The position numbers were made by a program, and so were the translations under genes. Positions 47,719-56,647 of a stretch of 64,000 nucleotides of DNA are shown piece after piece. The DNA is from JAWKTM01 sp041399085 (GTDB taxonomy: Bacteria; Planctomycetota; Planctomycetia; Pirellulales; Pirellulaceae). The notes under the pieces are model-generated. The model searched no databases, was not told the origin of the DNA, and saw nothing but the letters and a program-made list of their open reading frames with translations. Every line of letters begins with the position of its first letter. Position 1 is the first letter of the stretch. The stretch spans positions 1-64,000 of the forward strand of contig JAWKTM010000008.1 of assembly GCA_041399085.1 (NCBI GenBank), in the 5' to 3' direction.

Positions 47719-49166
47719 ATGAGCGTGCGATTCGGACTCTGGGGATTGGTCGCCGTTGTAACGGCAAGCGTCGTCGCCGCGATGCTCTATTCTCCACCAG
47801 CTCCGGCCGATGATGTTGCGAAACGAACAACTTCGTCAGCGCAGCAGGCGCGTGACAATGTCCGTGACTTCGGGGCCGTGGGCGATGGCATGCACGACGA
47901 TACGGCGGCCATCCAGAAGGCGGTCGATTCGATGACGGGCGCGATCCGTTTTCCAAGGGGAACTTATCGACTCACGCAACCCGTTGTGATCGACCTGGAT
48001 CGAGTTGGCTACACGTCGCTCAGCGGCGACGGCGTCGCCAAGATCGTGATGGCTGGCCCCGGCCCGGCTTTTCGCTTTGTCGGCACGCATTTCAAGTCGG
48101 CCGATCCCGGCGGATTCGAGGACAATGTGTGGGACCGTCAAAGGATGCCGCTCGTCGATGGCCTCGCGATTCATGGCGAACATGAAGAAGCTTGTGGAAT
48201 CGAGGCTGTCGGCACAATGCAGTTGACCGTGACTCGAACCCATATTCGCCACGTCCTGCACGCCATCCACCTCCGCGAACAGAATCGCAATGTGATCCTT
48301 TCCGAGTGCCATTTCTACGAGAATCATGGCGTCGGTGTGTTTTACGACCATGTGAATCTGCATCAGTCCAATATTACCAACTGCCATATCAGTTATTGTG
48401 ACGGCGGCGGCGTTGTATCTCGGGGTGGCAATGTGAGAAACATTCACATCGCCGGTTGTGACATCGAAAGCAATATGAGTCCCGACACGCCACCCACGGC
48501 CAATGTGTTGATTGACTGTTCGGAAAGTGCTTATGGTACGGGCGAAGTCGCCATATCCGGCTGCACGATCCAGCACAACAATCCTTCGCCCGGTTCGGCC
48601 AACATTCGGATCATCGGCCGCAGCACGCCTACCGAGCGTCAACCGCTGGTGCGCGAAGGCAACGTCACCATCGTGGGGAACGTGCTAAGCGACGTGAAGG
48701 TGAACGTCCACTTGCGTGACTGCCGCGGTGTGGCGATCAGCGGCAACACGTTTTGGCAAGGCTACGAGCACGATTTGCTGATCGAAGATTGCTCGAACAT
48801 CGTCATCGGCGCCAATAATCTCGACCGCAATCCGCGCTACGATTAGGCAACACGGCGGACGCGAACAACGGCGTGGTCCTGCGCGGCTGCGACGACTGTA
48901 CGCTGCAAGGTTTGCACATCACCAACGTCCGCCGCAAACCAGCCGGCTTGTTGGTGGAAGATTGCCGCCGCTTAAACATTGACGGTTGCACGATTCTGGA
49001 TTGTGATAACTGCGGTCTGCTTTTGCGAAACGTCTGTCACAGCCGAGTGTCCGATTGCTTGGTCCGCGATGATCGCACGGAGTCAGAATCATTGTCGATC
49101 GTCGTCGAAGGGGGCGAGGATAATCTGCTAGTTGACAATCAAACGCACGATCCAAAACCCCAGTAG
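47719..49166 (+). CDS. Secreted right-handed beta-helix (pectate-lyase superfamily) protein, frameshifted
   Basis: A signal peptide (WGLVAVVTASVVAAMLYS) precedes the GH28/Pectate_lyase_3-type N terminus NVRDFGAVGDGMHDDTAAIQKAVD. Parallel beta-helix rungs follow to 48846. The same rung pattern continues in another frame (LGNTADANNGVVLRGCDD to 49166, ending DPKPQ), so a base is missing near 48843. The joined product would have about 482 residues. It starts 34 bp after the VCBS gene on the same strand, so the two frameshifted genes may be one operon. Polysaccharide lyase or hydrolase activity is a family-level inference. Confidence 0.83.
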
Positions 49167-49186
49167 CGTCGGAGCTTCCTGCCGAC

Positions 49187-50175
49187 TCACCCTCGCACCG
49201 GGTCTGGTTGCTGCCAAGGTGGCGGGCAGACTTTGTCGACTTCGGCAATGTGATCCGCTGAAACATGGTTCGACGCCGCGGCGATGGCTTGCTCGATCTG
49301 CTCGCGGCGTGTGACGCCGACAATCAACGAACTCATGGCCGGCTGAGCCAACGTCCATGCCAAGGCATATTGTGCCATGGGCAAATCGGCTTGGTTGGCC
49401 AAACGTTCGATCGCTTCTAATCGGTCGAACAGCGCCTCGTCCGTTCGCCATATCCAATCGGGTTTGTCCGCCGCGCGCGTACCGGCCGTAGGTGTTTGGC
49501 CGCGCCGATACTTGCCGGTCAACAGGCCGCCTTGCAGCGACTGATACGGCGTCACTCCGATGTTGTGCTGGCGGCAAAATGCCAAGTCGTGATGAAACTC
49601 GCGTCGCAGCATACTAAATGGAATCTGCGAACTGACGACTCTCGGCCCATGTTGTTTTTCCGCCAACCACAGGAACTCACATAATTGCCAAGCCGCGTGG
49701 TTCGACGCCCCGAAGCAACGAATCTTGCCTTGCCGCATGGCGATGTCGATCGCCTGCAAGGTGACTTCGGGCGGAGTGAGTTTGTCGGGCCAATGGATGA
49801 TGTATAAGTCAATGTAGTCGGTTTGCAATCGCCGCAGACTGCGATCGACTTCACGCAGGATATGGGAGGCCGTAAGCCCGCGGTCTTGCGGCCCTGGACC
49901 AACTGGCGCGCCGACTTTGGTGGCCAGTATCACACGATCGCGACGGTCGCGAATCGCCTTCCCCACAATCTCTTCCGCCACGCCGCCGGGACTGCCGAGG
50001 AACCGGGCGTAACCTTCATACACATTGGCCGTATCGACAAAGTTGATCCCCATATCCAACGCCGCAGCGTCAAGGCGATAGCGTCGGCCTCCGCCACGGG
50101 CGACCCAAACGTCATCGTGCCGAGGCAAATCGGGGAAACTTGCAATCCACTAGAACCGAGCGGGCGAAGTTGCAT
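49187..50175 (-). CDS. Aldo/keto reductase, frameshifted near the N terminus
   Basis: The ATG at 50175 has a GAGGAAGA Shine-Dalgarno and starts the usual MQLRPLGSSGLQVSPICLGTM strand. Near 50080 the frame changes, and the barrel continues as DAAALDMGINFVDTANVYEGY (catalytic Asp and Tyr), LATKVG (Lys) and YIDLYIIHWPD (His) down to 49187. One indel restores a 325-residue enzyme of the YajO/voltage-gated-channel-beta type. NADPH-dependent carbonyl reduction is the family reaction. It follows rsmH by about 24 bp on the same strand. Confidence 0.82.
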
Positions 50176-50199
50176 GTGGGCTCTTCCTCTGTCAAAAAC

Positions 50200-51100
50200 C
50201 TAGCGTGTATTCAAGTTAGCATCGTCGGTGATCATCGCCGCTCGCAGCTTCGCGCTGCGGCTGCGTGGGATTTCGAGCGGCTTCGGCATCGCTCGGGCGA
50301 AGCGGCTTTTGGTGAGCACCGTATAGCGCGGAGTCGTCGCGGAACGCCTGCTTCACAAGCCGATCTTCCAGCGAATGGAAGCTGATAATCACGACGCGTC
50401 CGCCGGGGCGAATCCAGTGCGGTAGGTCGCGCGATCTCCAGCGACTTCAGCTCCTGATTCACCGCGATCCGCAGAGCCTGAAACGTGGCGTCGCCGGGTC
50501 GATCTGATGGCCGCGCGAACGAGGAACGCAGCGACGCACCAACTCGGCCAACTCCGCGGCCATGCGGACCGGCGATTCGCGACGCCGCTCGACAATGCGG
50601 CGAGCGATGCGGCGGCTGAATCGCTCCTCGCCGTAGTGGTAGATGATGTCGGCGATGTCTTCGGCCGACAGATGTTCGAGCATTCGCCAAGCTGGCTCGC
50701 CTTCGTCCGGGTTGAACCGCAGGTCCAGTTCGCCGTCGGCCTCGTAGCTAAAACCTCGCTCGCGGTCGGCAAGCTGATCGCTGGACAGTCCCAAGTCGAG
50801 CAACGCGCCGTCGAACTTGTCGACGCCCGCTTCGCCCGCGATGTGTTCCAGCTCGCAGAAGTTGGCTTGCACCGGCGTCACTGGCAAACTCGCCAACTCT
50901 TGCCGCGCTCGCTCGATCGCCACGGGATCTTGGTCGACCGACACGATTCGCCCGGCCGCTCCGACTCGCTCGGCCAACAACCGCGTGTGCCCGCCGCCGC
51001 CCAGCGTCCCGTCGAACACCGTCTGGCCGGCCTGGGGGGCGAGCCATTCGAGCGTTTCCTCGGGCATCACCGAAACGTGGATGGATGGACTAACGCTCAT
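50200..51100 (-). pseudogene. rsmH: 16S rRNA m4C1402 methyltransferase RsmH, multiply frameshifted
   Basis: The first 214 residues are a clean RsmH (IHVSVMPEETLEWL, FDGTLGGGGHTRLLAE, ALLDLGLSSDQL, ERRRESPVRMAAELAELV). From about 50489 downwards the conserved remainder is scattered over three frames. The segments are ATFQALRIAVNQELKSLEIA, RDLPHWIRPGGRVVIISFHSLEDR, TVLTK, KPLRPSDAEAARNP and RSRSAKLRAAMITDDAN, ending at a TAG at 50200. At least four indels are needed. Because every piece is still well conserved, sequencing error is likelier than decay. The start lies 8 bp after the HTH gene. Confidence 0.85.
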
Positions 51101-51107
51101 CGTCCGT

Positions 51108-52274
51108 CTACTTCACCTGCAAGCGACGGCGAATCACGCCCTCGGACAGCTTGATGATTTCCGTGCTCGCCTGCAGATCGGTTCGCAGAATCTCCTCGCG
51201 CAGATTCTCGGCCTGTGGAAAGTGATACTGCACGATGAAGGCGCCGATCTGCAGACCCTGGTCGTGATACACGGGCGGCCAAAACTCCTGAGCACGATCG
51301 GCCAACGTCCGAGCCAACACACGCGTCGCTCGGCCCGAAAAACCGGCCAGCACCATTTCCAGCCGGCCTTGCGATTCGCGGTGGATGTAAAACACCAGCG
51401 CCGCGTCGTTTCCTTGATTGTCGCTCGGACAGCACGCCCACTTGCCTTTGGCCGTCTCGTACCAAATCCCCGGCTGGTCGGTGTTGTGCGATCGTCCCAA
51501 GGAAAGGCCGCTGCAACACGACGCCGGATGCGGGTCGTCGTCGCGATAGCGAAGGAAGATCGGGCAGCTCCGCTCAGTCTCGCGATTCATCGCGTCCTGG
51601 CTCTCGAACGGAGCACAGCCGAACGTTTCGGCCAAAATCAACTCGACCACCGGATTACTCTTCGTGCTGCCGATGCACACCATGGCCCGGTCGCCCACAG
51701 CGTCCGAGAAGGCGCGGTAGACCTTCTCCGATCGGTCGATCACCTCGGGGCTCGATTCCGGGCTGGGGCTCCAAACCAGCGTCTGGTTCAGTTGCTCCAG
51801 CTCCGATCGGACGATCCGGTCCTTGTCGATTCGATCCTTGTCCAACTCAAAATCGCGACGAAACTTGGCCGAGCCGCCCAGTGTCGACACGTCGTTCAGC
51901 AGCTCGCCCAGCAGCACGGCATCCGACGCGGTGACCCACGCACTGCCGCTCCACTCCTGCGATTCCGCCTGCCGCACGCCGACGCACAGCTCCAGCTTCT
52001 TCCGCCGCCCCAGCAGCTCCCAGAAATTCTCGGGCTCGACGGCGAACAGCGCTCCGGGCAGCTTGTCGGCCTCGACCTTGCCCTTCTTCACGAGATAGTC
52101 GCACAGCCGCGACAGAGCCTCGAACGGGATATACTTGACCTGATTCTTCAGCAGCCCCGACACCTGATGCCGATCCAACCCCGTGTGCTCGACGATCTCT
52201 TTGATCGTGCCCGGACGCTTCCGCGGATCGGGGTCGTGCCCCACTAATTCGGCCAAACGAAACGAGTATCGCAC
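51108..52274 (-). CDS. Helix-turn-helix (Cro/C1-type) regulator upstream of rsmH
   Basis: 388 residues from a GTG start with a strong GAGGAGG Shine-Dalgarno. Residues 20-65 form a Cro/C1-type HTH (TIKEIVEHTGLDRHQVSGLLKNQ). The remaining 320 residues are of a type I do not recognise, with a run of cysteines (PHPASCCSGL, KWACCPSDN) and a C-terminal region reading GRLEMVLAGFSGRATRVLA. It occupies the position that MraZ holds before rsmH in most bacteria, 8 bp upstream of it. That suggests it regulates this unit, but its ligand and targets are unknown. Confidence 0.75.
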   Translation of the reverse strand: MRYSFRLAELVGHDPDPRKRPGTIKEIVEHTGLDRHQVSGLLKNQVKYIPFEALSRLCDYLVKKGKVEADKLPGALFAVEPENFWELLGRRKKLELCVGVRQAESQEWSGSAWVTASDAVLLGELLNDVSTLGGSAKFRRDFELDKDRIDKDRIVRSELEQLNQTLVWSPSPESSPEVIDRSEKVYRAFSDAVGDRAMVCIGSTKSNPVVELILAETFGCAPFESQDAMNRETERSCPIFLRYRDDDPHPASCCSGLSLGRSHNTDQPGIWYETAKGKWACCPSDNQGNDAALVFYIHRESQGRLEMVLAGFSGRATRVLARTLADRAQEFWPPVYHDQGLQIGAFIVQYHFPQAENLREEILRTDLQASTEIIKLSEGVIRRRLQVK

Positions 52275-52301
52275 CAGCGTTGCCTCCTCTGAAAGCGAAT
52301 A

Positions 52302-52352
52302 CGCTCCGCCCGGAATTGAGACGCCGCAAAACGGCGAAGGTTGAACGGAGCG
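52302..52352. promoter_or_regulatory. Hairpin in the leader of the HTH gene
   Basis: CGCTCCG (52302-52308) pairs with CGGAGCG (52346-52352), enclosing a second small hairpin CGCCG-CAAAA-CGGCG. There is no T run, so a leader structure or operator is likelier than a terminator. Confidence 0.35.
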
Positions 52353-52403
52353 ACCTTAGAGTAGGCTTAGCGGCGGTTTCAGGCAAGTATTCCGCCAGTA
52401 ACT

Positions 52404-53867
52404 CTAGGCCAATTCTCGCAGCGGCTGGCCATCTTCCAAGACCACGTAGTTCGGACGGCCGCGCGGATCCAGATACGTCGTGTCCAACGGCACTTGGAAG
52501 TGGCGATAGATGGTGGCCGCCAAATCGCCCGGCGTCACCGGTCGACTGGCGATTTGTCCGCCGTCGCTTTCCGTCGAACCGATCACTTGCCCGTGTCGCA
52601 AACCGCCGCCCGCCAAACACATCGACATCACTTCCGGCCAGTGGTTTCGGCCATCCGTGCTGCCTTGCGTGCCGATCTGCGGAGTGCGGCCGAACTCGCC
52701 CATCGCGATCACCAACACGTCGTCCAGCAAACCGCGCTCGTCCAAATCGCTGACCAACGTCGTGATCAGATGATCGAACAACGGCAACAGCGGGCCGAGC
52801 CCCTTCTGGATGCCGCCGTATGGTGGAATGTTGTCGCCGTGCGTATCCCAGGTGCCCGAGGCCGGATGATAGCTGAGGTCGATCGTCACGAACGCCGTGC
52901 CCGCTTCGACCAATCGCCGAGCGACCAATGCCTGCTGGCACCAGAGGTGATTGCCGTATCGCTCGCGGTTGGCGGCCGGCTCTCGATCGATGTCGAACGC
53001 CTCGCGCGCCTGGCCGCCCACGACCATGTCGATCGCCTGCTGCGAGTACGAATCCAAGGCGTCCATCGTGCCCGTGGCGTCCAGATCGGCTCGCAACGCG
53101 TCCAACTGCTGTAGCAACGAGCGGCGGTTGTTCAGCCGCGGCGTGTCCAAACCCGCCGGCATGTTGAACAACTCGGCCCCGGTCTTCTGTCCCGTGTCTT
53201 CGCCAATCACCGTATAAATCGGCAGCCGCGTCGCTTGCTCGGCAATGAACGGATCGTACCGTTTGCCGAGATCGCCGGCGAAAGCCAGATGGGAACGCGA
53301 CTTCATGAAAGCCACATACGGCGGCGCGCCGAATTGATTGGCCCCATGATGCTTGGCCACGACCGAGCCGATCGACGGATACGTTTCGCCTTTGGGATTG
53401 ATTCGCGGCGCCGCCTCGCGATTGCCCGTTTGCATCACTTTGTTGGGCTCGTGGTTGCTGCCCTTCGCGTCGACGCTGCGAATGATCGTGAACTTGTCCA
53501 GCATCGCGGCTTGTTTCGGCAGATGTTCGCAGATGAACACGCCGGGCAGCTTGGTGCTCGTGACGCCGAACGGCCCGCGGTTCTCGATCGGCCGAGTCGG
53601 CTTCGGATCCCACGTATCAATGTGACTCGGTCCGCCCGCCATCCACAGCAGAATCACGCTTTTGCCGGAAGCGCTCGCTCGGCCGGCCGCCCGCGCGGCC
53701 GCCTGCGACTGAAGCAATCGAGGAACCGACAACCCGGCGATTCCCGCCAGCCCGGCCTTCAACATGTTCCGCCGCGACAGCCACATCAGCCCGTCGGCTT
53801 GCCGGGCGTTCCAGTCGACAAAAGCATGCTGCCGCGAGTGATCGCGTTCGTGTTGCCAGCCCTGCAT
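52404..53867 (-). CDS. DUF1501 domain-containing exported protein
   Basis: 487 residues. A twin-arginine signal region (WLSRRNMLKAGLAGIAGLS) leads to the DUF1501 phrases ILLWMAGGPSHIDTWDPKP, FTIIRSVDAKGSNHEPN, VEAGTAFVTIDLSYH and VIAMGEFGRTPQI, then GRNHWPEVMSMCLAGGG and the C terminus GRPNYVVLEDGQPLREL. The ATG at 53867 has an AGGGA Shine-Dalgarno. A longer frame to 54179 only translates tandem repeats and is rejected. It lies downstream of two repeat arrays, with no partner gene in the same strand unit within 400 bp. Confidence 0.9.
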   Translation of the reverse strand: MQGWQHERDHSRQHAFVDWNARQADGLMWLSRRNMLKAGLAGIAGLSVPRLLQSQAAARAAGRASASGKSVILLWMAGGPSHIDTWDPKPTRPIENRGPFGVTSTKLPGVFICEHLPKQAAMLDKFTIIRSVDAKGSNHEPNKVMQTGNREAAPRINPKGETYPSIGSVVAKHHGANQFGAPPYVAFMKSRSHLAFAGDLGKRYDPFIAEQATRLPIYTVIGEDTGQKTGAELFNMPAGLDTPRLNNRRSLLQQLDALRADLDATGTMDALDSYSQQAIDMVVGGQAREAFDIDREPAANRERYGNHLWCQQALVARRLVEAGTAFVTIDLSYHPASGTWDTHGDNIPPYGGIQKGLGPLLPLFDHLITTLVSDLDERGLLDDVLVIAMGEFGRTPQIGTQGSTDGRNHWPEVMSMCLAGGGLRHGQVIGSTESDGGQIASRPVTPGDLAATIYRHFQVPLDTTYLDPRGRPNYVVLEDGQPLRELA

Positions 53868-53910
53868 GGCTCGTCCCTTTCGTGCCGTGTTCGAAGAAGC
53901 GTCGCGGGAA

Positions 53911-54000
53911 GACCGAGGCTCCGGCCGAGTGTCACTGGGAGACCGAGGCTCCCGCCGAGTGCCCTCAGGGAGAACGCTGCTCCCGCCGAGTGCCCTCACG
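53911..54000. repeat. 30-bp tandem repeat, three copies, same family as 24.35 kb
   Basis: Copies start at 53911, 53941 and 53971; core GAGGCTCCCGCCGAGTGCC. On the plus strand the core reads EAPAEC. It resembles the 24351-24440 array in inverse orientation. It ends 44 bp upstream of the DUF1501 start codon. Confidence 0.75.
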
Positions 54001-54080
54001 ATATCGACATTGGCCGATATGTTCAAGCAAGATTCCGCAACCCTTTGTTTTCCAGGGGGTTGCGACCGACGGCAAGTCGT

Positions 54081-54350
54081 GATGTTTGGCTGCACGATGC
54101 TGATGTTTGGCTGCACGATGGCGATGCGCGGCTGCACGATGCCGATGCGCGGCTGCACGATGCCGATGTTTGGCTGCACGATGCCGACGCGGCTGCATCG
54201 ATGTCGATGTTTGCTGCACGGATGCCGATGTTTGGCTGCACGATGCCGATGTTTGACTGCACGATGCCGATGTTTGGCTGCACGCTGTCGATGTTTGGCT
54301 GCACGGTGTCAGCGGGCGGCTGCACGGTGTCGATTTCCGCGGCTGCACGT
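54081..54350. repeat. 21-bp tandem repeat array, about 12-13 units
   Basis: Unit GATGTTTGGCTGCACGATGCC, with starts at 54081, 54102, 54123, 54144, 54165, then one 20-bp unit and a run to about 54350. Units differ at a few positions (TTTGG/CGCGG). It spans the end of the FAH-family gene (stop near 54309) and the space before the DUF1501 gene. The 21-bp period keeps a seven-residue reading (IVQPNIG-like) on the minus strand. Confidence 0.8.
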
Positions 54351-55396
54351 ATTTTTCAAGCTCGGCTCGCGGCGGATGACCCGGTTTCTCAACGTGCCGA
54401 GTCGTTCGACCGTCAGCTCGATCGTGTCGCCGGGCTGAATCCACCGATCCAGCTCCAGGCCGCAGCCGCTGGGAACCGTGCCCGAGCCGATGAGGTCGCC
54501 GGGGTAAAGCGTTTCGTCTTGCGAGATGTAGGCCACGATCTCGGCGAACGAAAAATGCATTTCGGCCGAACTGCCTTGCGACCAGAGTTCGCCGTTGACG
54601 CGAGCCGACATCGCCAACGATTGCGGATCGCCCACTTCATCGGCCGTGACCAGATAGGCCCGATGGCGTTCCCCGTGTCGAAATCCTTGCTCTTGGCCGG
54701 GCCCAGTCGGCCTTGCATTTCGCGCATCTGCAAGTCGCGGGCACTGAAATCGTTGAACACCACATAGCCGGCGATATGCCGCGCCGCGTCGGCTTCGGAT
54801 ATGTCCCGGCCGGTCCGGCCAATCACGGCCGCGAATTCCAGCTCGTAATCCAGCCGCTCGGTGAAACGGGGGTTGTTGCAGCATCGCCGGCTTCCGGCCC
54901 GACGACGCTGTGCGGATTGCCTTTGTAATAGATCGGCCGCTCGTACCAGACCTTGGGCGGCGCGAGCAACGACCGGCCGCGACGTTGCTGCCAAAAGCGA
55001 TCGAAGCGGCTGAGCCACGGCGCTCGCCAGCCCACGACCGTCCGCGTGGCGTCGATCAAATGCTGCTCGAATGCCAAGCAATCGCGGATCGACAGCCGCA
55101 ATGAGTGGCGCGAGCAGTCGGCACTCGCCAGGCGAAAGGACGGTCTCGGGCGGTCGTCTGCTCGCGGCCAACTCAACCGTTCGCTCGGTCGCGTCCCGCG
55201 CGGCCTCACCGCCGTCGAGCCAATCCAGCAACGAGCGAAATGCGTCGAACGGCGGTTCGTGTCGAGTTGTCCGCACCGCCGCGAGATCAACGATCCGGGC
55301 GTCGGTCGATTCGCCGATCAGCACGCCTAAACGCGCGGCACTCTCAGGCGCGCCGCTCGGTTCGACGTTCGTGCGAATAAACGTGACCAGCTTCAT
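54309..55396 (-). pseudogene. Fumarylacetoacetate hydrolase family protein, frameshifted three times
   Basis: The product would be a 2-oxo-acid or fumarylacetoacetate-type hydrolase of about 360 residues. Conserved pieces lie in successive frames. These are MKLVTFIRTN with SPGECRLLAPL, then IRDCLAFEQHLIDATRTVVG and YYKGNPHSVVGPE, then the metal-binding core LDYELEFAAVIGRTGRDISEADAARH and NDFSARDLQ, and finally VTADEVGDPQSLAMSARVNGELW and IGSGTVPSGCGLE to the stop. Breaks fall near 55100, 54870 and 54660. The C terminus runs into the 21-bp repeat array, so the last residues are unusual. Substrate unknown. Confidence 0.78.
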
Positions 55397-55427
55397 CGTC
55401 CGCTGTTCCTTGACGTGGAACCGGGGT

Positions 55428-55553
55428 GTTGGTTGTTGGTTCTTAGTTGTTGGTTGCTAACTGCTACCTGCTACCTGCTACCTGTCACCTGTCACCTGTC
55501 GCCTGCTGATTGCTGATTGCTGATTGCTGATTGCTGATTGCTGATTGCTGATT
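55428..55553. repeat. Heptanucleotide array, 18 contiguous units
   Basis: Eighteen seven-base units without a break: GTTGGTT types (55428-55455), GCTAACT, three GCTACCT, two GTCACCT, GTCGCCT and seven identical GCTGATT (55505-55553). It ends 31 bp upstream of the FAH-family start codon, where its promoter or leader should be. A single-base step inside each unit family shows ordered divergence. Confidence 0.85.
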
Positions 55554-55612
55554 GGGCGTTTCGTTGCGCGTGTGCCTGGGGTTAAGCGAAGCGAGTCCCC
55601 AGGCACGGAGGC

Positions 55613-56389
55613 TCAGCTCGGCGGGACGTCGTCCAGGATCGCCACGACGCGGCTGGGACCGGCCGAACCGCCTTGCACTTTCAGCGGAAACGCACACACG
55701 GTGAAGCCCGTCGGCGGAAGCTGATCAAGGTTCGCCAGTCGTTCCATGTGGCAATACTCTCGCTCCGTGCCCACATAGTGAGCTTCCCAAAACAGATCGG
55801 ACCGCCCCGTCGCTTTCGCCTGCCGAGCTTGTTCGGCCAGCGGCATATCCCAGCCCCAAGCGTCGATGCCGGTCAGCCGCACGCCTTGATCCAACAGCCA
55901 ATGCGTCGCTTCGGCGCTGACGCCCGGCCCGCGCGAAAAGTACTCGCGCCGCCCGTACCAGCGATCGTTGCCCGTTTGAATCAGCACGATGTCGAGCGGC
56001 CGAATCGCGTGCTCGATCTTCTCGGCGGCTCGACGCAGATCATCCGCGCTGGCCGCCGATTGCGGATCGAGGTGCCTGATATCCAACACGACGCCCGGGC
56101 CGTGAAACCACTCCAGCGGCATTTGGTCGATCGTCCGCGCCGGCCGGCCCGCGCATTCGGGGCCGTAATGCCACGGCGCGTCGACGTGCGTCGTGCCGTG
56201 CGTCGACAGCTTCAACACATCGTTGGCCCATCCCAAACCGGTGCGAAGCTGATGCGGCTTCACGCCGAACAACCAACGGATCGCTCGCCGCCCGAAACGA
56301 TGGTCCTGATACCGCACGCGATTGCGAGCCCATCGCGGCGCCCAATCGCGGTCGTTGGCCAACGGCACGCTGAGGTCGATGTACTTCAT
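55613..56389 (-). CDS. Cyclase family protein (kynurenine formamidase-like)
   Basis: 258 residues. The metal-binding motif HGTTHVDAPWHYG near residue 65 is the cyclase/KynB-like H-x-G-T-H-x-D signature, and the later TGIDAWGWDMPL and FWEAHYVGT follow the family. The N-terminal IDLSVPLANDRDW is typical. It hydrolyses an amide or ester of unknown kind; there is no kynurenine operon here. It lies 22 bp downstream of the zinc-ribbon gene on the same strand. Confidence 0.87.
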   Translation of the reverse strand: MKYIDLSVPLANDRDWAPRWARNRVRYQDHRFGRRAIRWLFGVKPHQLRTGLGWANDVLKLSTHGTTHVDAPWHYGPECAGRPARTIDQMPLEWFHGPGVVLDIRHLDPQSAASADDLRRAAEKIEHAIRPLDIVLIQTGNDRWYGRREYFSRGPGVSAEATHWLLDQGVRLTGIDAWGWDMPLAEQARQAKATGRSDLFWEAHYVGTEREYCHMERLANLDQLPPTGFTVCAFPLKVQGGSAGPSRVVAILDDVPPS

Positions 56390-56411
56390 GTTCGCTCGTC
56401 CGCAACGATCG

Positions 56412-56573
56412 TTATCCGGGCCCGCCTTCGCAGCAAGTTTCGCAGATCGTGTGGCACCGCGAGCAAACCAGCTTGCCGCGAATCTCGATCAGCGATCCAC
56501 GGCACACCGGGCAGACCGGCGTGGTCGACGAGTGTTCGTGATCCGACGATGACGAGTTGGAATCTTCGGACAT
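56412..56573 (-). CDS. Small zinc-ribbon protein
   Basis: 53 residues. A Ser/His-rich N terminus precedes two zinc-binding knuckles (C-P-V-C and C-S-R-C) and a final C-E-T-C-C. The ATG at 56573 is chosen because the frame upstream is Arg-rich. It lies between scpA and the cyclase gene on the same strand. It has the size of small RNA- or DNA-binding ribbons; no further function is visible. Confidence 0.65.
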   Translation of the reverse strand: MSEDSNSSSSDHEHSSTTPVCPVCRGSLIEIRGKLVCSRCHTICETCCEGGPG

Positions 56574-56647
56574 GAGGCTGCGGTCGTTTTCAAGCGGATG
56601 GGAGTCGGGCCAGCGGAAACGGCGAGGCGACGGCCGTCGGTCGGCGA

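Noticed and set aside
53868..54179. N-terminal extension of the DUF1501 protein made of heptapeptide repeats
   Set aside because: The ATG at 53867 has a Shine-Dalgarno and leads straight to the twin-arginine signal; the extension only translates repeats and would hide the signal peptide.
53235..54767. A 510-codon plus-strand frame running through the DUF1501 gene and the 21-bp array
   Set aside because: It is antisense to a conserved gene, and its repeat peptide (DADVWLH-like) simply reflects the 21-bp period.
54081..55553. Possible CRISPR array
   Set aside because: The 21-bp and 7-bp units are contiguous without unique spacers, and no cas gene is present.
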